This document shows positions 39,720-51,900 of a DNA stretch of 64,000 bases, one piece after another. The stretch spans positions 90,956,615 to 91,020,614 of the forward strand of contig OX388346.1 of the NCBI GenBank assembly GCA_947579665.1, given 5' to 3'. The position numbers and the translations under genes are program-made. Origin of the DNA: Sympetrum striolatum (lineage: Eukaryota > Arthropoda > Insecta > Odonata > Libellulidae). The notes beneath the pieces were generated by a model, which made no database searches, had not been told where the DNA came from, and saw only the letters and a list, made by a program, of their open reading frames with translations. Numbering within the stretch: position 1 is the first letter of the stretch; each line of letters begins with the position of its first letter.

Positions 39720-39917
39720 ATGCGGTATTACCGCCTCTGGATATACACGTGCAACGTGGTGCTACTGGCGGGAGCGGTGGGGCTGGCCGTGGCCGCCGGT
39801 AGGGTCCTAACCGATGCCCGCCGATCTCTTCTGCCAGGACTAGCGAACCTTTCCCTTACGGACCCACGCCTGCTGGCCGCTGCACTGGCTTTGGCGGCCC
39901 AGGGCGGATTGCTACAG
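39720..39917 (+). CDS. tetraspanin exon 1: start, TM1, small loop, start of TM2
   Basis: 66 codons, MRYYRLWIYTCNVVLL at the N-terminus, then a small extracellular loop with an N-linked sequon (NLS, residues 43-45), then an Ala/Leu-rich TM2 beginning. Ends CAG before gtattt in phase 0. The frame is open upstream to 39408 through a Gly-rich stretch, so a longer N-terminus is possible; no upstream ATG lies in this exon frame. Confidence 0.85.
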
Positions 39918-42900
39918 GTATTTATCTCATTTGGATCCCATATGAAGCCTCAAAATGTCTGGATTTCCAACCACAGGTGGTCATCCACAGATTGACTACA
40001 ATAGCTACAAACATAAACTTTTAATTTAAATTAATTGATGATTTTGATACTTTCCTAATTAATAATAATCATCGAAAACTGAAAATAGCAAATAAAAAAA
40101 TGACTAAGTCAAAAGATAAAACTTGTGCAAGTTTCACCAAGTAACGATTGAAATATTTATTTAATCAGCAAATCATACATACTATTGTAAAATTAATGTA
40201 ATCTCACGTCCGAAGGGCCATATGAAAAACTTTTCTATACATTGTTTTGAGTATGAATAAGTGTTGGCTCGGAATTACTGGGTCTTTTAACAAAAATAAG
40301 GGAAACTACAGCTATATTAAAAAACTTTCAGTATCAAGTACTGAATATTTGATTCTAAACGATAAATCGAATATAAAAATAGAAGGATCAGCTAAACGAA
40401 AGAGACAAAAATTTTGCAAAAATTGCGGTGAAAATGAAAAGTATTTTTACATTTGGAATTGAATAAAATAAGCCCGTTAAAAAAATGAAACTAAGCACCA
40501 CGATAAGCTATGAACCTTCCTTAATGGGAATCTGAAATAAAATCTTGCCCCAATAATAATTTATAAATCGACTTTTCGACAACGCTACAAGGGCCAAATC
40601 CGTGCGGCGGAGCACCGTCCTCCGCTTCGCTCTCGTGTTTTGTGAGGAACAAGGAACCAATACGATTCTGATTCGTTCTTTTGAAGATTTTAACCATTAT
40701 TATACTACGTACATATCTTAGATATCAATAGGTATTAGAAAGTCACCGTTTCTTGTAGGGTGATAATTGAAAAAAATGAAATGGGCTATACCATAAAGCA
40801 TGGGACCACGTCAGCGATATTAATATCATGTATTAGTTTATTTTCGTACGATAATGCTAAATTTATACTAAATCATGCAGTCAAAGTTTAAAGTGAGTTT
40901 TAATGAAGTGTACGGTGTTTTTATACATTACCTTCTGTGTTAAATGCATTCCTCGTCTGAAGAATCTTCATCCCCATAAGCCAATTCCTCCTCATCGTTC
41001 ATGACTAATAGTTCCTTAATCTTTTTGCTCAGATTCCTCGATCTTTTTGTTGCTCTAACTGGTGCCGATATTGAAATTAGCGGATTAGAAGTTAGAAGTA
41101 ATCTTTGGAACAAATCCTCGTTCGTGGCCACTCTGGATTGTTTCCTTGTGTATCTCTCCCGGTATTTCCATGCGTCTTTATTTCGGGCCTCCATTGCCTC
41201 TTCTGTCAGTTGCCCCAACGGAAGTATTGACTCTTTTGCTATTTCAGCCCCGTGTATAAGTACTTTATGTACTGTTGGTGGCATATAGTACCACGGATAT
41301 AATCGGACATACATCTCTGCTGTAGCGCAGCAATAATCTTTGAATGCTAATTCATTTAGTGGAAAACCACTTGAAATTGCCTTCAAGATATTGGCGAATC
41401 ATTTTATTAGATCTTCGTCAATTCCTTTTAAGAAATGATTGATTAAGTTAGAATTGGGAAACGGTAGTTTACAAAGAAATTAATAATATAAAACTGACCA
41501 TATACAGAACTCTTATCTTTGAAATAGAAGATTTCATCCTTATCTATTTCAGTTTCCTGATTTTTACATTTAATAAAAGATTACGCATTAATAAAAATAA
41601 CTTCAACTTCGCACCTGTTATTTCAGCTGCTAGACACGGACTTTCAAAGAAACGCCTTGATGTATTTCCATCATTTGTGGAGCCATATCCTGGTATAGGT
41701 ACATCTACAATAGGTCCCATCTTTTTTCTAAACTCTTTCTGAATATGAGATTTCCTCTCAAACAGCAGTAATTTATGATTACCACGAGCTTATTCAGGAA
41801 TATTAAGATAAGTTCAATGGGTACGTCTAATGAAATAAAATCATACTCATCAATATTGTACTCTCACCTGCCATTTCTTAAAGTTAAGTTGGTAAGATAT
41901 ATGTAATAAACACTCAAAAAATCTTATGTAGCAATGCAGCGTAGAAATGCCATAGGACAAATTTTTTCGTCAACGTCTAGATTACTAATTGTCGATAGAT
42001 CGTTCATCTCCGAAATTTTCGCTCCGCAAATATAGCATTTCAATCCCGTGATCTCGGTCAGCGCATTACATACCTAAAAGAAGGAATACAACAAAAGATT
42101 CTTAGTCAAATTTGGCTACATGTATCCAAGAAATATTACCTTTGAATTGAGAAAATGTTACCTTTCCGTTTATCATTGTAAGCAACAAACGGAACTTAAT
42201 GCGGTGATTGCCTACATGCACTGGCTTAAAATTTTCTTGGCGTATGTTACTTTCTTCTTTCTTAATAATTTCTTTCGTCTCCTTTGTCCACTAAAGGCGA
42301 ATCGGTCTGCAAAATCTTGGTGATGAAGGCCGAGGGTTCTCCCAGATTATTTTGCCTATAATAAGAATATTCCTAAGCATGTAAGGAAAAATCACGGACA
42401 TGCAATTCGAAGGGTACCGTTAATCCGGAAGCGTAGCTGCCTGCAATAAAACGAGCCCTTTTCCGAACTTTCCAGCGCTCAAAAACACCTCGACAGTCGC
42501 CAAAACAACTCCAGATGTGGGCAAATATTGTATTTGAACAAAATGCTACGCTATATTCCACCATTTACATAATATAAGAACCTATGTATTTATTTCTGTA
42601 ATGAAATTAAACAAAGTAACAGCTAGTTCTACCGATTTTGTAAGAAAATTTTCAGTATTGTAGAGAGTGAGAGTGAAGAAGCATTCAGTATCAAAATCAC
42701 AAACATATCTTAAGCAACTATTAACTTAAAAAAATGATATATAACTAATTTAAAAAGTATAATAATGGTTAAAATCTTCAAAAGAACGAATCAGAATCGT
42801 ATTGATTCCTTGTTCCTCTCAAAACACGAGAGCGAAGCGGAGGACGGTGCTCCGCCACACGGATTTGGCCCTTGTAGCGTTGTCGAAAAGTCGATTTATA

Positions 42901-45900
42901 AATTATCGGGGCAAATTGGGGCAAGATTTAATTTAAGATTCTCATTAAGAAAGGTTCATAGCTTATAGAAGTGTAAGTAGTCCCGTGTCACACTGTGTCT
43001 CAATATACTATTTTCCTCGCTTTAGGTAAATCTTTGTTCCAAAATAAGGGTCCGCCATATTGTAATGTAAAGTATATAAATATTCAACAGAGCTCTTTGA
43101 AACCAAGTCTTACGAAGGACAAAAAACATATTTATAATACGGAATCATGTTTTACCCGATGATTTTCCTATTTTGGGTTCAGCATCGACTTGAATTTGAA
43201 GAATTTCGCGAAAAATCAGAGACTGGAAATTTTCGCGAAAATTGGTCAACTTTGACCCCCTGTAGAATTGTAATGCGTGAGAATCAACAAAAATGATTTC
43301 GCAGTTATATGCAGAATTTATAAAAGAATGACCATCCGAAGTTTCAAAGTCCTCACTCAAAAAAAGGTCCTCACCCCACCGAGGCCGGTGTAGGAGTCGG
43401 GAAGCACCTAACGGGCAGGAGTTACTTTACGCTGGGTCTTAACGGAAGACGGTGTTCACTTGACAAGTGTGCTTTGTCCGGGCGTGGTACACTGTACTCA
43501 GGCGGCTATCACTTAACGCATTTCTTTCTTCATAAGAACGTTTTTACGTTATAATTTGCGGGAACTTATTTCTATTTATCAGACATTAGTTTTAAAGAAA
43601 TTTATAAGTGTTTAGTCAACAAAGTTATAAATTATTATTAAATGAAAAATGGTACTTACTGGCGGACTTTTCTTTATGGATACTCGAGTTCAGAATTGAA
43701 TAAATTTTAAGCAAGAAGTCCCACATAGAAACAAGTTCCAACAAATTTTATCCTACGTTTAACCATGCAATGGAAAATTTTATGTTTTCATCTTTTCGGT
43801 ATTTTATTATAGTTTTAACGAAAAAAGTGCATTTTTTCGCGCTCTCAAAAGGAGCACCCATTTCAAATGACATATCTAAAAAAATACTAATTCAATCAAA
43901 ACAAACTGTGTATACGATGTTACTAATATGTATTTTTAATTATAATTTAAAGTTCCAAGTTCTTTCCTTAAAACTAAATTGGAGGGATATAGTGAGGCAG
44001 ATTCTGTGTCAGCATTTCCTGCAGATGTTTTGCCGTAACCATCCGTTATTTAAACTTCTGTATAAAATAAGTCGCTGAGTTATAGCTATTGTATGTTATA
44101 CATTGAGAAATATCCTACCAAGAGCTTATTAATGAAACCACGTTCGCATTCTTATGTAGTTTCATTACTAAGGAATAGTTGTTTTACATAATTGTAAAAA
44201 TTTTTTTAATGTCAAGGAAATAATTTGAAACTTTGAAAATATCATTCACCGTGTATTCATCGATAAGTGAACTTCATAGAAAGAGTGTACAGTGCACAAG
44301 TTTTGTTACAGCCAATTTTCATTCAAGAAAATACGAATCGGAATTCTTAAATATGGATTGGAAAGGTGAAAAAAATTCTCTTTAATTTCAATTTTTTGCG
44401 TTCGGTTAGAATTTAATCTTGGTTTAAATCTATACGACTGATTTGTAAAGCTGTCTCTGATAGATATTTTTTTATGAATTGGGTAACTTTTACTTTGCAT
44501 TAGTTTCAATCTTAAATTCTACTCACTGTATGAATTTTACGATAGCAAATTTCTTCATAAAAAAACTGATCGTTAACAATGATATAAAGAATATATTCAC
44601 AACCGATTCCAGTATAATATGGATTGAATACATATTAAGTATTTCAACCACTCAAATCTCAGAACTCCCGCAGTTCGTTTTTGAAGGTTTATAATAGAAA
44701 ATGGGTATTTTAAATTACAAAGAAATAGAATTCAGTCTTTTCCCTAGTCTTATCCCATCCCGCTGAAAGTTCTTCTTACAAATATAAAGCGTAAATTAGC
44801 AAGCGACTACTTTATTCAATGATTTTTTTTAACTCTCGGCATTCCCTGCTAGATTTCCGGAATTTTTACCACAAAAATTAATGGTATAGAAAAAATGAAC
44901 ATAAAAGGGAGCAGGTTATTGTAATCAAGATCTTCTTTGTATAAGCAAAAGAACGAGTACTAACAAGATCGCAGCGAATTCCCAAAATTTCCTTTAATTT
45001 TTTTTTCTTTTTTCCAGTAAGATTTATTTTACACAGAATTTAAAATAATACAGTTTTTATTTATTTATTATTTGAAAGGATCTGATAATTAAATTTTATG
45101 CCAATATTTATTCATATTTAACAATAAGTGTAACCATGTGATTACACCAATTATAGGAACTGCATCGATGAACAGATCGTATGCGCAACGGGCAGTCCTA
45201 CTTTAATCAATGTTCAATACTCAATTTCCTGGTATTAATTTACGTTCAAAATCCTTCCCCGGAATATCAACATTTCCTCGACTTTCCAATGATAGCCTAC
45301 CCAGAAATACTCTAAGGATTGCGTTTTCCTTGTATGATATTTTGAAACTTGAGCTTTCATATTCATGACGAAGAGAGAATGCCTTTCATTGCAGATTTTC
45401 TACTGAAATACCTAGTTAATAATATCTTTGCAGGAAGACTTTCAAAATTAATCTTTTAAAGAAGAAATTAATTGACAAGGAATTTTAGAGAGATATCCCT
45501 GCATACCCTGTACATTATATTAAAGAAGTAGAATGAATAGACGCTAATTAATTAAGTAGATTATTATTTAAGTAGATAAGCTCATTAGGGGCGCTCAATA
45601 CGTCCCAAGGAAATAACTTCACAAAGACTTAAGAACCTAGCGTCAGTGGATTGATCCTTTGCCTTCATCTTCCTTTCTGCAACATCATATGCAAGATATT
45701 TATTTTTAATTTCCTCTCTCCGTTGCATTCAAAGGCTCTGTTTATACAGGCATTTCTTATATTTTCTGATAAATTCAGGGTAAGCACAAATATTTAACTA
45801 AATCATCATAATCTGAACATTTACGAAAATTGCAAACAATCAATTCAAAAGCGTACAGCCTATCAATCAGCACTTCTTAACGGCAAAGTTTGTGATCTGT

Positions 45901-48900
45901 AAGAAGAAGTGCATACTTAAAACAAATCAGAAACAACTAAGAATTAAGGATGCTTTAAACAAAAAAAATTGTCGAGCCCTATAAGGGAAGACGATCAGGA
46001 TTCAAATTCAATAAAGAATAAGAATACAATCGGAAATTTAGAATTCGAAGAAAAGCTAACACAGTTTAATTATATTTAGATAAATAATGTATGCGCTTTA
46101 CGAGATTTAAGGAAGATGACACATTTTTAAACTGAGAAAAATCTCAATCACCAAAAATATAAAATTCTAGAGGTATATAATGAAAGCGACCTCGACTTCT
46201 TGAATTAAAGTCGTTACACAAAAATAAATATGCTAATCTAATGAGTTATCGTGTAAATTAAAAACCTACCTCAGATTCATTGCGCTAAATATCACGAGTA
46301 ATAGCTGCTCCATCGAAAAACAACTGTTACGCATAAAATTGTAATAATGGTTATCTAATTGCCTAAACAATATACCATGCATATTTAAAAAGTCTTAAAC
46401 TTCTGCTGGAACCATTGAAGGAAGGGATACTTTTTATGAAAACAATTAACCATAACTACAATTTTTACACTAAAAATCCCCTTGCAATCAGGGTCGACGC
46501 ATGTTTCACAATAAGCCAAGCGTATTTATCCACTGTAAAATGCAGACATTACAAATTCACCGGAAAAGTGATACAGTGGAACCTCGAATAACGGACACTC
46601 TCACTAGCGGGCACCTCCACATAAAGGGCATGAAACACTTTCCCCAAACTGAGCTCATAAGAAACATTAGTGTGTATACTTCTCATTAACGGTCACTCTG
46701 TATAGCGGTCGCAGAGTGGGCTTCCTCATTTCTAACCCCCCGTACCTCCCATTAGCGGTCAGTCGGGGGTATGTATGAGGACTGGAAATGATAAGACATT
46801 GGAACTAGGTTATAGGGGATGTTTCTGAAACAATAGTGTCAGAATGGCAATACAAATTTAAGAAATTTTGCTATGGATATGAAGAAAGGGATATTTTTAA
46901 TAGCGATGAAACAGGTCTTTTTTACAAAGCCTAACCGAACAAAACTGTGTGTGATCGCAAAGACCCGTGTGATGGAGGAAAATCAGCAAAGCAAAGAATA
47001 ATGGAGTTTCTCTGCGTGAATATGCTTGGTGATTTTGAGAACCCTCTTATTTTAGGGAACGCTAAGAATCCACGATGTTTTAAGGGTGTTCGCTTTGATC
47101 ATTTAGATGTCACATGGAGATCAAACAGTAAATCGTGGATGACGACAGGAATAATGACGGAGTGCCTGAATGTTTCCGATCGAAAAATGAAAAAACTGAG
47201 ACGTAAGGTTATTTTATTTCTTGATAATGCTACTTGCCACCCAAACCTCAAACTTGAAAACGTAAAGTTAATACACCACTTAAGTGTGTCAGCCCCTTGA
47301 TCAAGGTGTCATCCAGACATTCGAATGTTTGTACAGGAAGAAAGTTTTACGACACCTTTTATCCAAAATTGACTCAGATGTTGCTGTTAAAGAGCTTACA
47401 AAATCCATTACTGTGCTAGAAGCCATAATGTGGGTAGTATACTCGCTGTACTATATCCGTCAATCGTTTCTAAAAGAAACAACGCTGCATCTACGATTAT
47501 TCTTGGAAAATGAGCACACCCTGTCATTTACACCCAAACTTCTAATAGAGAGATTAGAGCAAATTGTCTGCACACAAAATCCCAATTGTGAATTCCTTTC
47601 AAATCTGAAGCCATTTATATCAAATTCTACAACATGGCAAACGCGAGCAAGGGGTGAGACCAGCCACTGTAGTAAACTTCGCGAGCTTCAACAGTCAACT
47701 GGATGTTGTATTAGTCAAAAGAGCAGTACAAGCAAACTGAAAACAGTTTGAATGGATAGCAGTAAGAGTGAAAGATGACAAAAAGAGGATTTAAAGAGTA
47801 AGTAACGATTTGGTACTAAATGAACGCTGACTAACAGAAAGTAACCAATGAGAAATGGGAGAGCTCACGTGAGTGTGGGCTTAAAGAAATGATGGATGAA
47901 GACAGAATGATCGATTTTGTGCAAGAGTTTCCATTTTAATGATTCCAAGAAAGAACGCCAAGAAAAATCTATATAATTGTGGTAAACGAGGAGCTGAAAT
48001 AATAGGTGTATGTGCTTTAAAGAAGGATAGGAAGGTGTAAGGAGATGGCGTTGAGAGCGGGTTTTTGAATACACAGGAACCTATAGAAAGGTACTCACAT
48101 ATGTGCATCATATACATTTCTAGGAAGTGACCATTCAAGTAAAGAAAACAAAATGCAAACAAAAACTTGTACGTACGAAGGAGAAATGCATTATCCTTCA
48201 TTCGCTTCATTTAATTGCATTTTATTAAGATATAATGGCGTTCCTAAAGAAATGGTAAATAATAAAATGCTTGTATTCATAAACGCATCATAATGACAGA
48301 TTCCTGGTCGATCTTTTTTATCTTATGTGTGTAAAGATGAGGTTTCACCAAGTGAAGGCAGAAGTGATTGAATATATTCTTTTTCTATGTTGTGGAAGGG
48401 TGGGTCCGAAGTCAATCAATACCACGGAATTTCGGCAGACCTCTAATATGCATTCTGTTTTTCAAAGGCCCTTGGATGCGCTGGGGCCCTGAGGCTCAGC
48501 GAGCGCCTCCTACACGCCTATTGGTTCCTTCTGCTCGCTCTGCTCCTCGCCGACGCGGCCTTGGGCCTCGCTTGGCTCGTCCGCGTCCACCGACTGGCCG
48601 CGGACCTGCGACCCGCTCTCCGGGCTCGCTTGGCCTCCGAATACGGCGCTTCGCCGGCCTTCACAGAGGCATGGGACGCTCTGCAGAGGGAGCGGCACTG
48701 CTGCGGTGTGGAGGGACCGCACGACTTTCTTCTCCTGCGGTTACCGAATCACCCTTACATGCAGGACACGGGACAGGTAAGAAGAATTCCAAATTAGCGA
48801 AGATATGCGAGAATTTCAATGCTAGAAAAAGTGATGTTCTGTTATATGAACCATTAGGCTTCTTAAAAACTAAGCCAACATGAAATTGGCTGTAACTTAG

Positions 48901-51900
48901 CGCAATAACTTAAAGTAAGAAAAGAAGTAATTTAAATAACTGATTTTGTTTCTTAGAACGTAGAAAAGACCGCGGGTTGTCCCAACAATAGATTCTGCCA
49001 TAAAATCTTTCGATAGTAGTTTGATGCTACTGCGATTACCTGCCAAGGAAATTACCAGCAAAATACTCTCATAATTCCTCTCGCATAGGAAAACAAATGA
49101 GTAAAAGCCTTCTTCTCTGAGAAACAGACCAGAAAGCGTGTCCATAATTTTTACTTCGTCCCAAAAAAAATATAGAGAAAGTATTTCTGTGTAACTACCA
49201 AATCACATTAACTTAAAGCAATATACAGTTCTTTCAAATGCTTTTTGTGGGATGTAGAATAATCAAACGGGTCTAAATTTGTGAATTCATGATATAAACA
49301 ATCAAAAACACTCGAGTTCGACTATATTGAAAGGAACGCTCTCCTCTTCACGCAAAATGAGCATCAGAAGTGTCCAACCTTTTCTGATGGAGGACAACGC
49401 GATAAACACACAGGCCAATGGGAATCCCTTCAATTACGTCACCATCTTCTCGTGCAAGAAAAAATGTAGGATGTATGTGGGTGAGAATCGTCAGCCTTGA
49501 TTAAAATACGCCGAATAAATAAAGACGAAATCATTATTAATATTATTATTAAATAAAATTTTAGTCAAACGAAGAATAATTTTAAAGAATAATTGTACAG
49601 GGTTTTGTAGTATTCACATCTATATCATCCACGAGGATAACTAAGATGAAATTGATATTTATTCAGTGAGCTTCATTGAGATTGGTGAGCCGGCCATAAC
49701 CTTCAGCGGGCAATATATTAGAACACCTTGTTACTTAAACTGAGAATTTCTCACAGTATCCCACGCATAAATAGCTAAGAATTTTTCTTATCTTCCATTT
49801 ACTACTATTTCCCACCATTTTTAAATATCCCAGAAAATCAACACCACGAATCTCAGAAAAAAGTCTCATGAGAATTACACTGACATTTACAATTGCAGAT
49901 CGGAATAATTTGCCTGAAGGAGACTAGGAGCCCTTCCCAAAACATCAGAGGAAATTTATAAAATGATAGGGCACAACTATTAAGGACGAGTGAGCTTGTC
50001 ATTCACGAGTACATGTGGAATAAGGGATTGCCTGGTAGGGTGATGTACGGTGGAGGCTATGGTCCCCGGCACCGCTACGGCACCCGTGAAGGCCTACTGG
50101 GAAACCTGAAAAAACTTACTTCGGAAAACTTAAGAAGTAGTTGATAAGTTAGTGTATCGGTATACGTGAATGTTTGTATTATTAAATAATGTGCAGTTAA
50201 ATGTTATTTTGAAACAGTAAATGTATACTTCAAATGAAAAGTTGTAACGGAGAATTTATCTCATTTTATGCTTTGTATTAACGTATTGTTGACACGTGTT
50301 CTAGTTAAGTTATAAGCGTGATGAATGTACACAATGTATTCTAAATTTAATTGTTGACACCGGGCGAATAGTCTAATTGTAACATATTTTAAATGATAAT
50401 ATGAGAGTTTGAAATAGAACTCGCGTAAAGAATAATCAACTATCTCCAGATTTTAGGACCAGTTTACAGACCAAACATGAAGGATGTACACGCACGAACT
50501 AATTAAGAGATAGATTAACGAGGATAACATGCCTCTAGACGGACGTAAAAAGTCTGAAGAAAGGAAATCATTGTTGGGTGAAAAATCGATGGCTCACTTT
50601 CCAGACAAAGGAGATCTTGAAAGACAGTCTGGCGAAGGGACACTTAAAGCTGGGATCGTAAGTGAAGGGGCGTTAAAGAGGATCGAGGGTAGCGAAGGAG
50701 AGAAAATTGTGGGCTAGAGAAATTGGAGAGTGTGCAGATATGGGGAGAGGAATAACCGAGAAGAAAAGGGGAAACGGATGAATGGTTGTGATAATTACTG
50801 CGGAAATTTTGTGCGTAGAAAGATGAGAGGAAAGAAGAGGGGAAAACGGGGAAACTAATATGAGATGGAAGATGGAGCTATAATGGCGAGCTATGAACTG
50901 GAAAGTATTAATATGAGGTAGAAGGTTTAAATGCTTTAAAGAGCGTTGGTAGTAATGATGAATTAATAGAAGATGCTCAATCAGAATAAGGTAGGAAATC
51001 AGGTAGCAGTTTCTTCATGCTTTTATGTTTTTATGCAATTTATTCGGACATAATATTTATTTACGTCTTAAATTATTAAAAGTCATCATCATAAAGCACG
51101 AGGCCAATTACAGCTGACGATAAGCAATAGTAAAAATAATCAAATCAACAAATTAAACAATAATATTAAGTGATGAAACAGGAATACAGAAATAATAAGA
51201 TGGATTAATCAGACAAATTACAAACAGCAATCTATTGAAACCAAATTCACAATTGATTTAAAATGCAGATAAAAAGGATCGGATTATTTTACTGGAAGAG
51301 TTGAAAATTGAACATATTCAAAAAGAATCACAGTTTTATTATTGGTAAACGTGAAGTATTCAGAGTAAAAGTATCAGATTTAGCAAGTTATTCTAGATGG
51401 AAACGAAAATTGAAAAGAGAGAGTAGGAATGGAGAATCAACCTTGCTGTTCATAATGTTATTAGCAAAATACAGGAAAGGTTACTTAGGAAAGCATTGCC
51501 AAAAGATGAAGATGCGTATTTGGCATATTCCTATGAGACAGCGATCGATCACAGATCTTAAAAAATAAATTTAAGGCTTGATTAAGAGTAGTAAAAAATA
51601 GATTCGGAAGACACAATAAGAAGAGAACAATAAGCAGAAATAATTTTTAGGAAAAAACTTCCTGCACAAATTCCAACCAATTAAATGAGAACTTGCTTTT
51701 TTTAAAGCGTATTCTCAAATCCCGATGGATGAAAAGAAAGTCGAAATTAATTATGAGTCAAACTCCGATCTTCCGCTTTTAATACCTTAACCTATTCAAT
51801 TAAACGCCAAATCGCAAACCTAAAACTTTCTCATCTAAAGATTCCTGCAAAGATGTGCAAAGGATAGATAAATCAATCACTGTGCATGGCGGCTTATTGG

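Larger units (their letters stand above)
40496..42997. mobile_element. RAG1-like (Transib-like) DNA transposon with about 200-bp terminal inverted repeats
   Basis: The left arm (about 40496-40706) and right arm (about 42756-42968) are inverted copies. The inner 150 bp, from ataatttataaatcgac to ccattattatact, differ at only three places by eye; the outer 50 bp are more diverged and contain an indel (caataa versus caatttgccccgata). The exact outer ends are not certain. A CACAGTG heptamer on the minus strand stands at 42991-42997, 29 bp outside the last clear match, like the first bases of Transib ends and RAG signals, but no partner is visible on the left. Inside is a broken multi-exon minus-strand transposase gene. 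Inserted in tetraspanin intron 1. Confidence 0.75.

Noticed and set aside
50037..50100. GC-rich fragment in intron 2 as the missing tetraspanin exon
   Set aside because: No good acceptor or donor, and the only splice-like boundaries give a length of 3n+2, not the required 3n+1.
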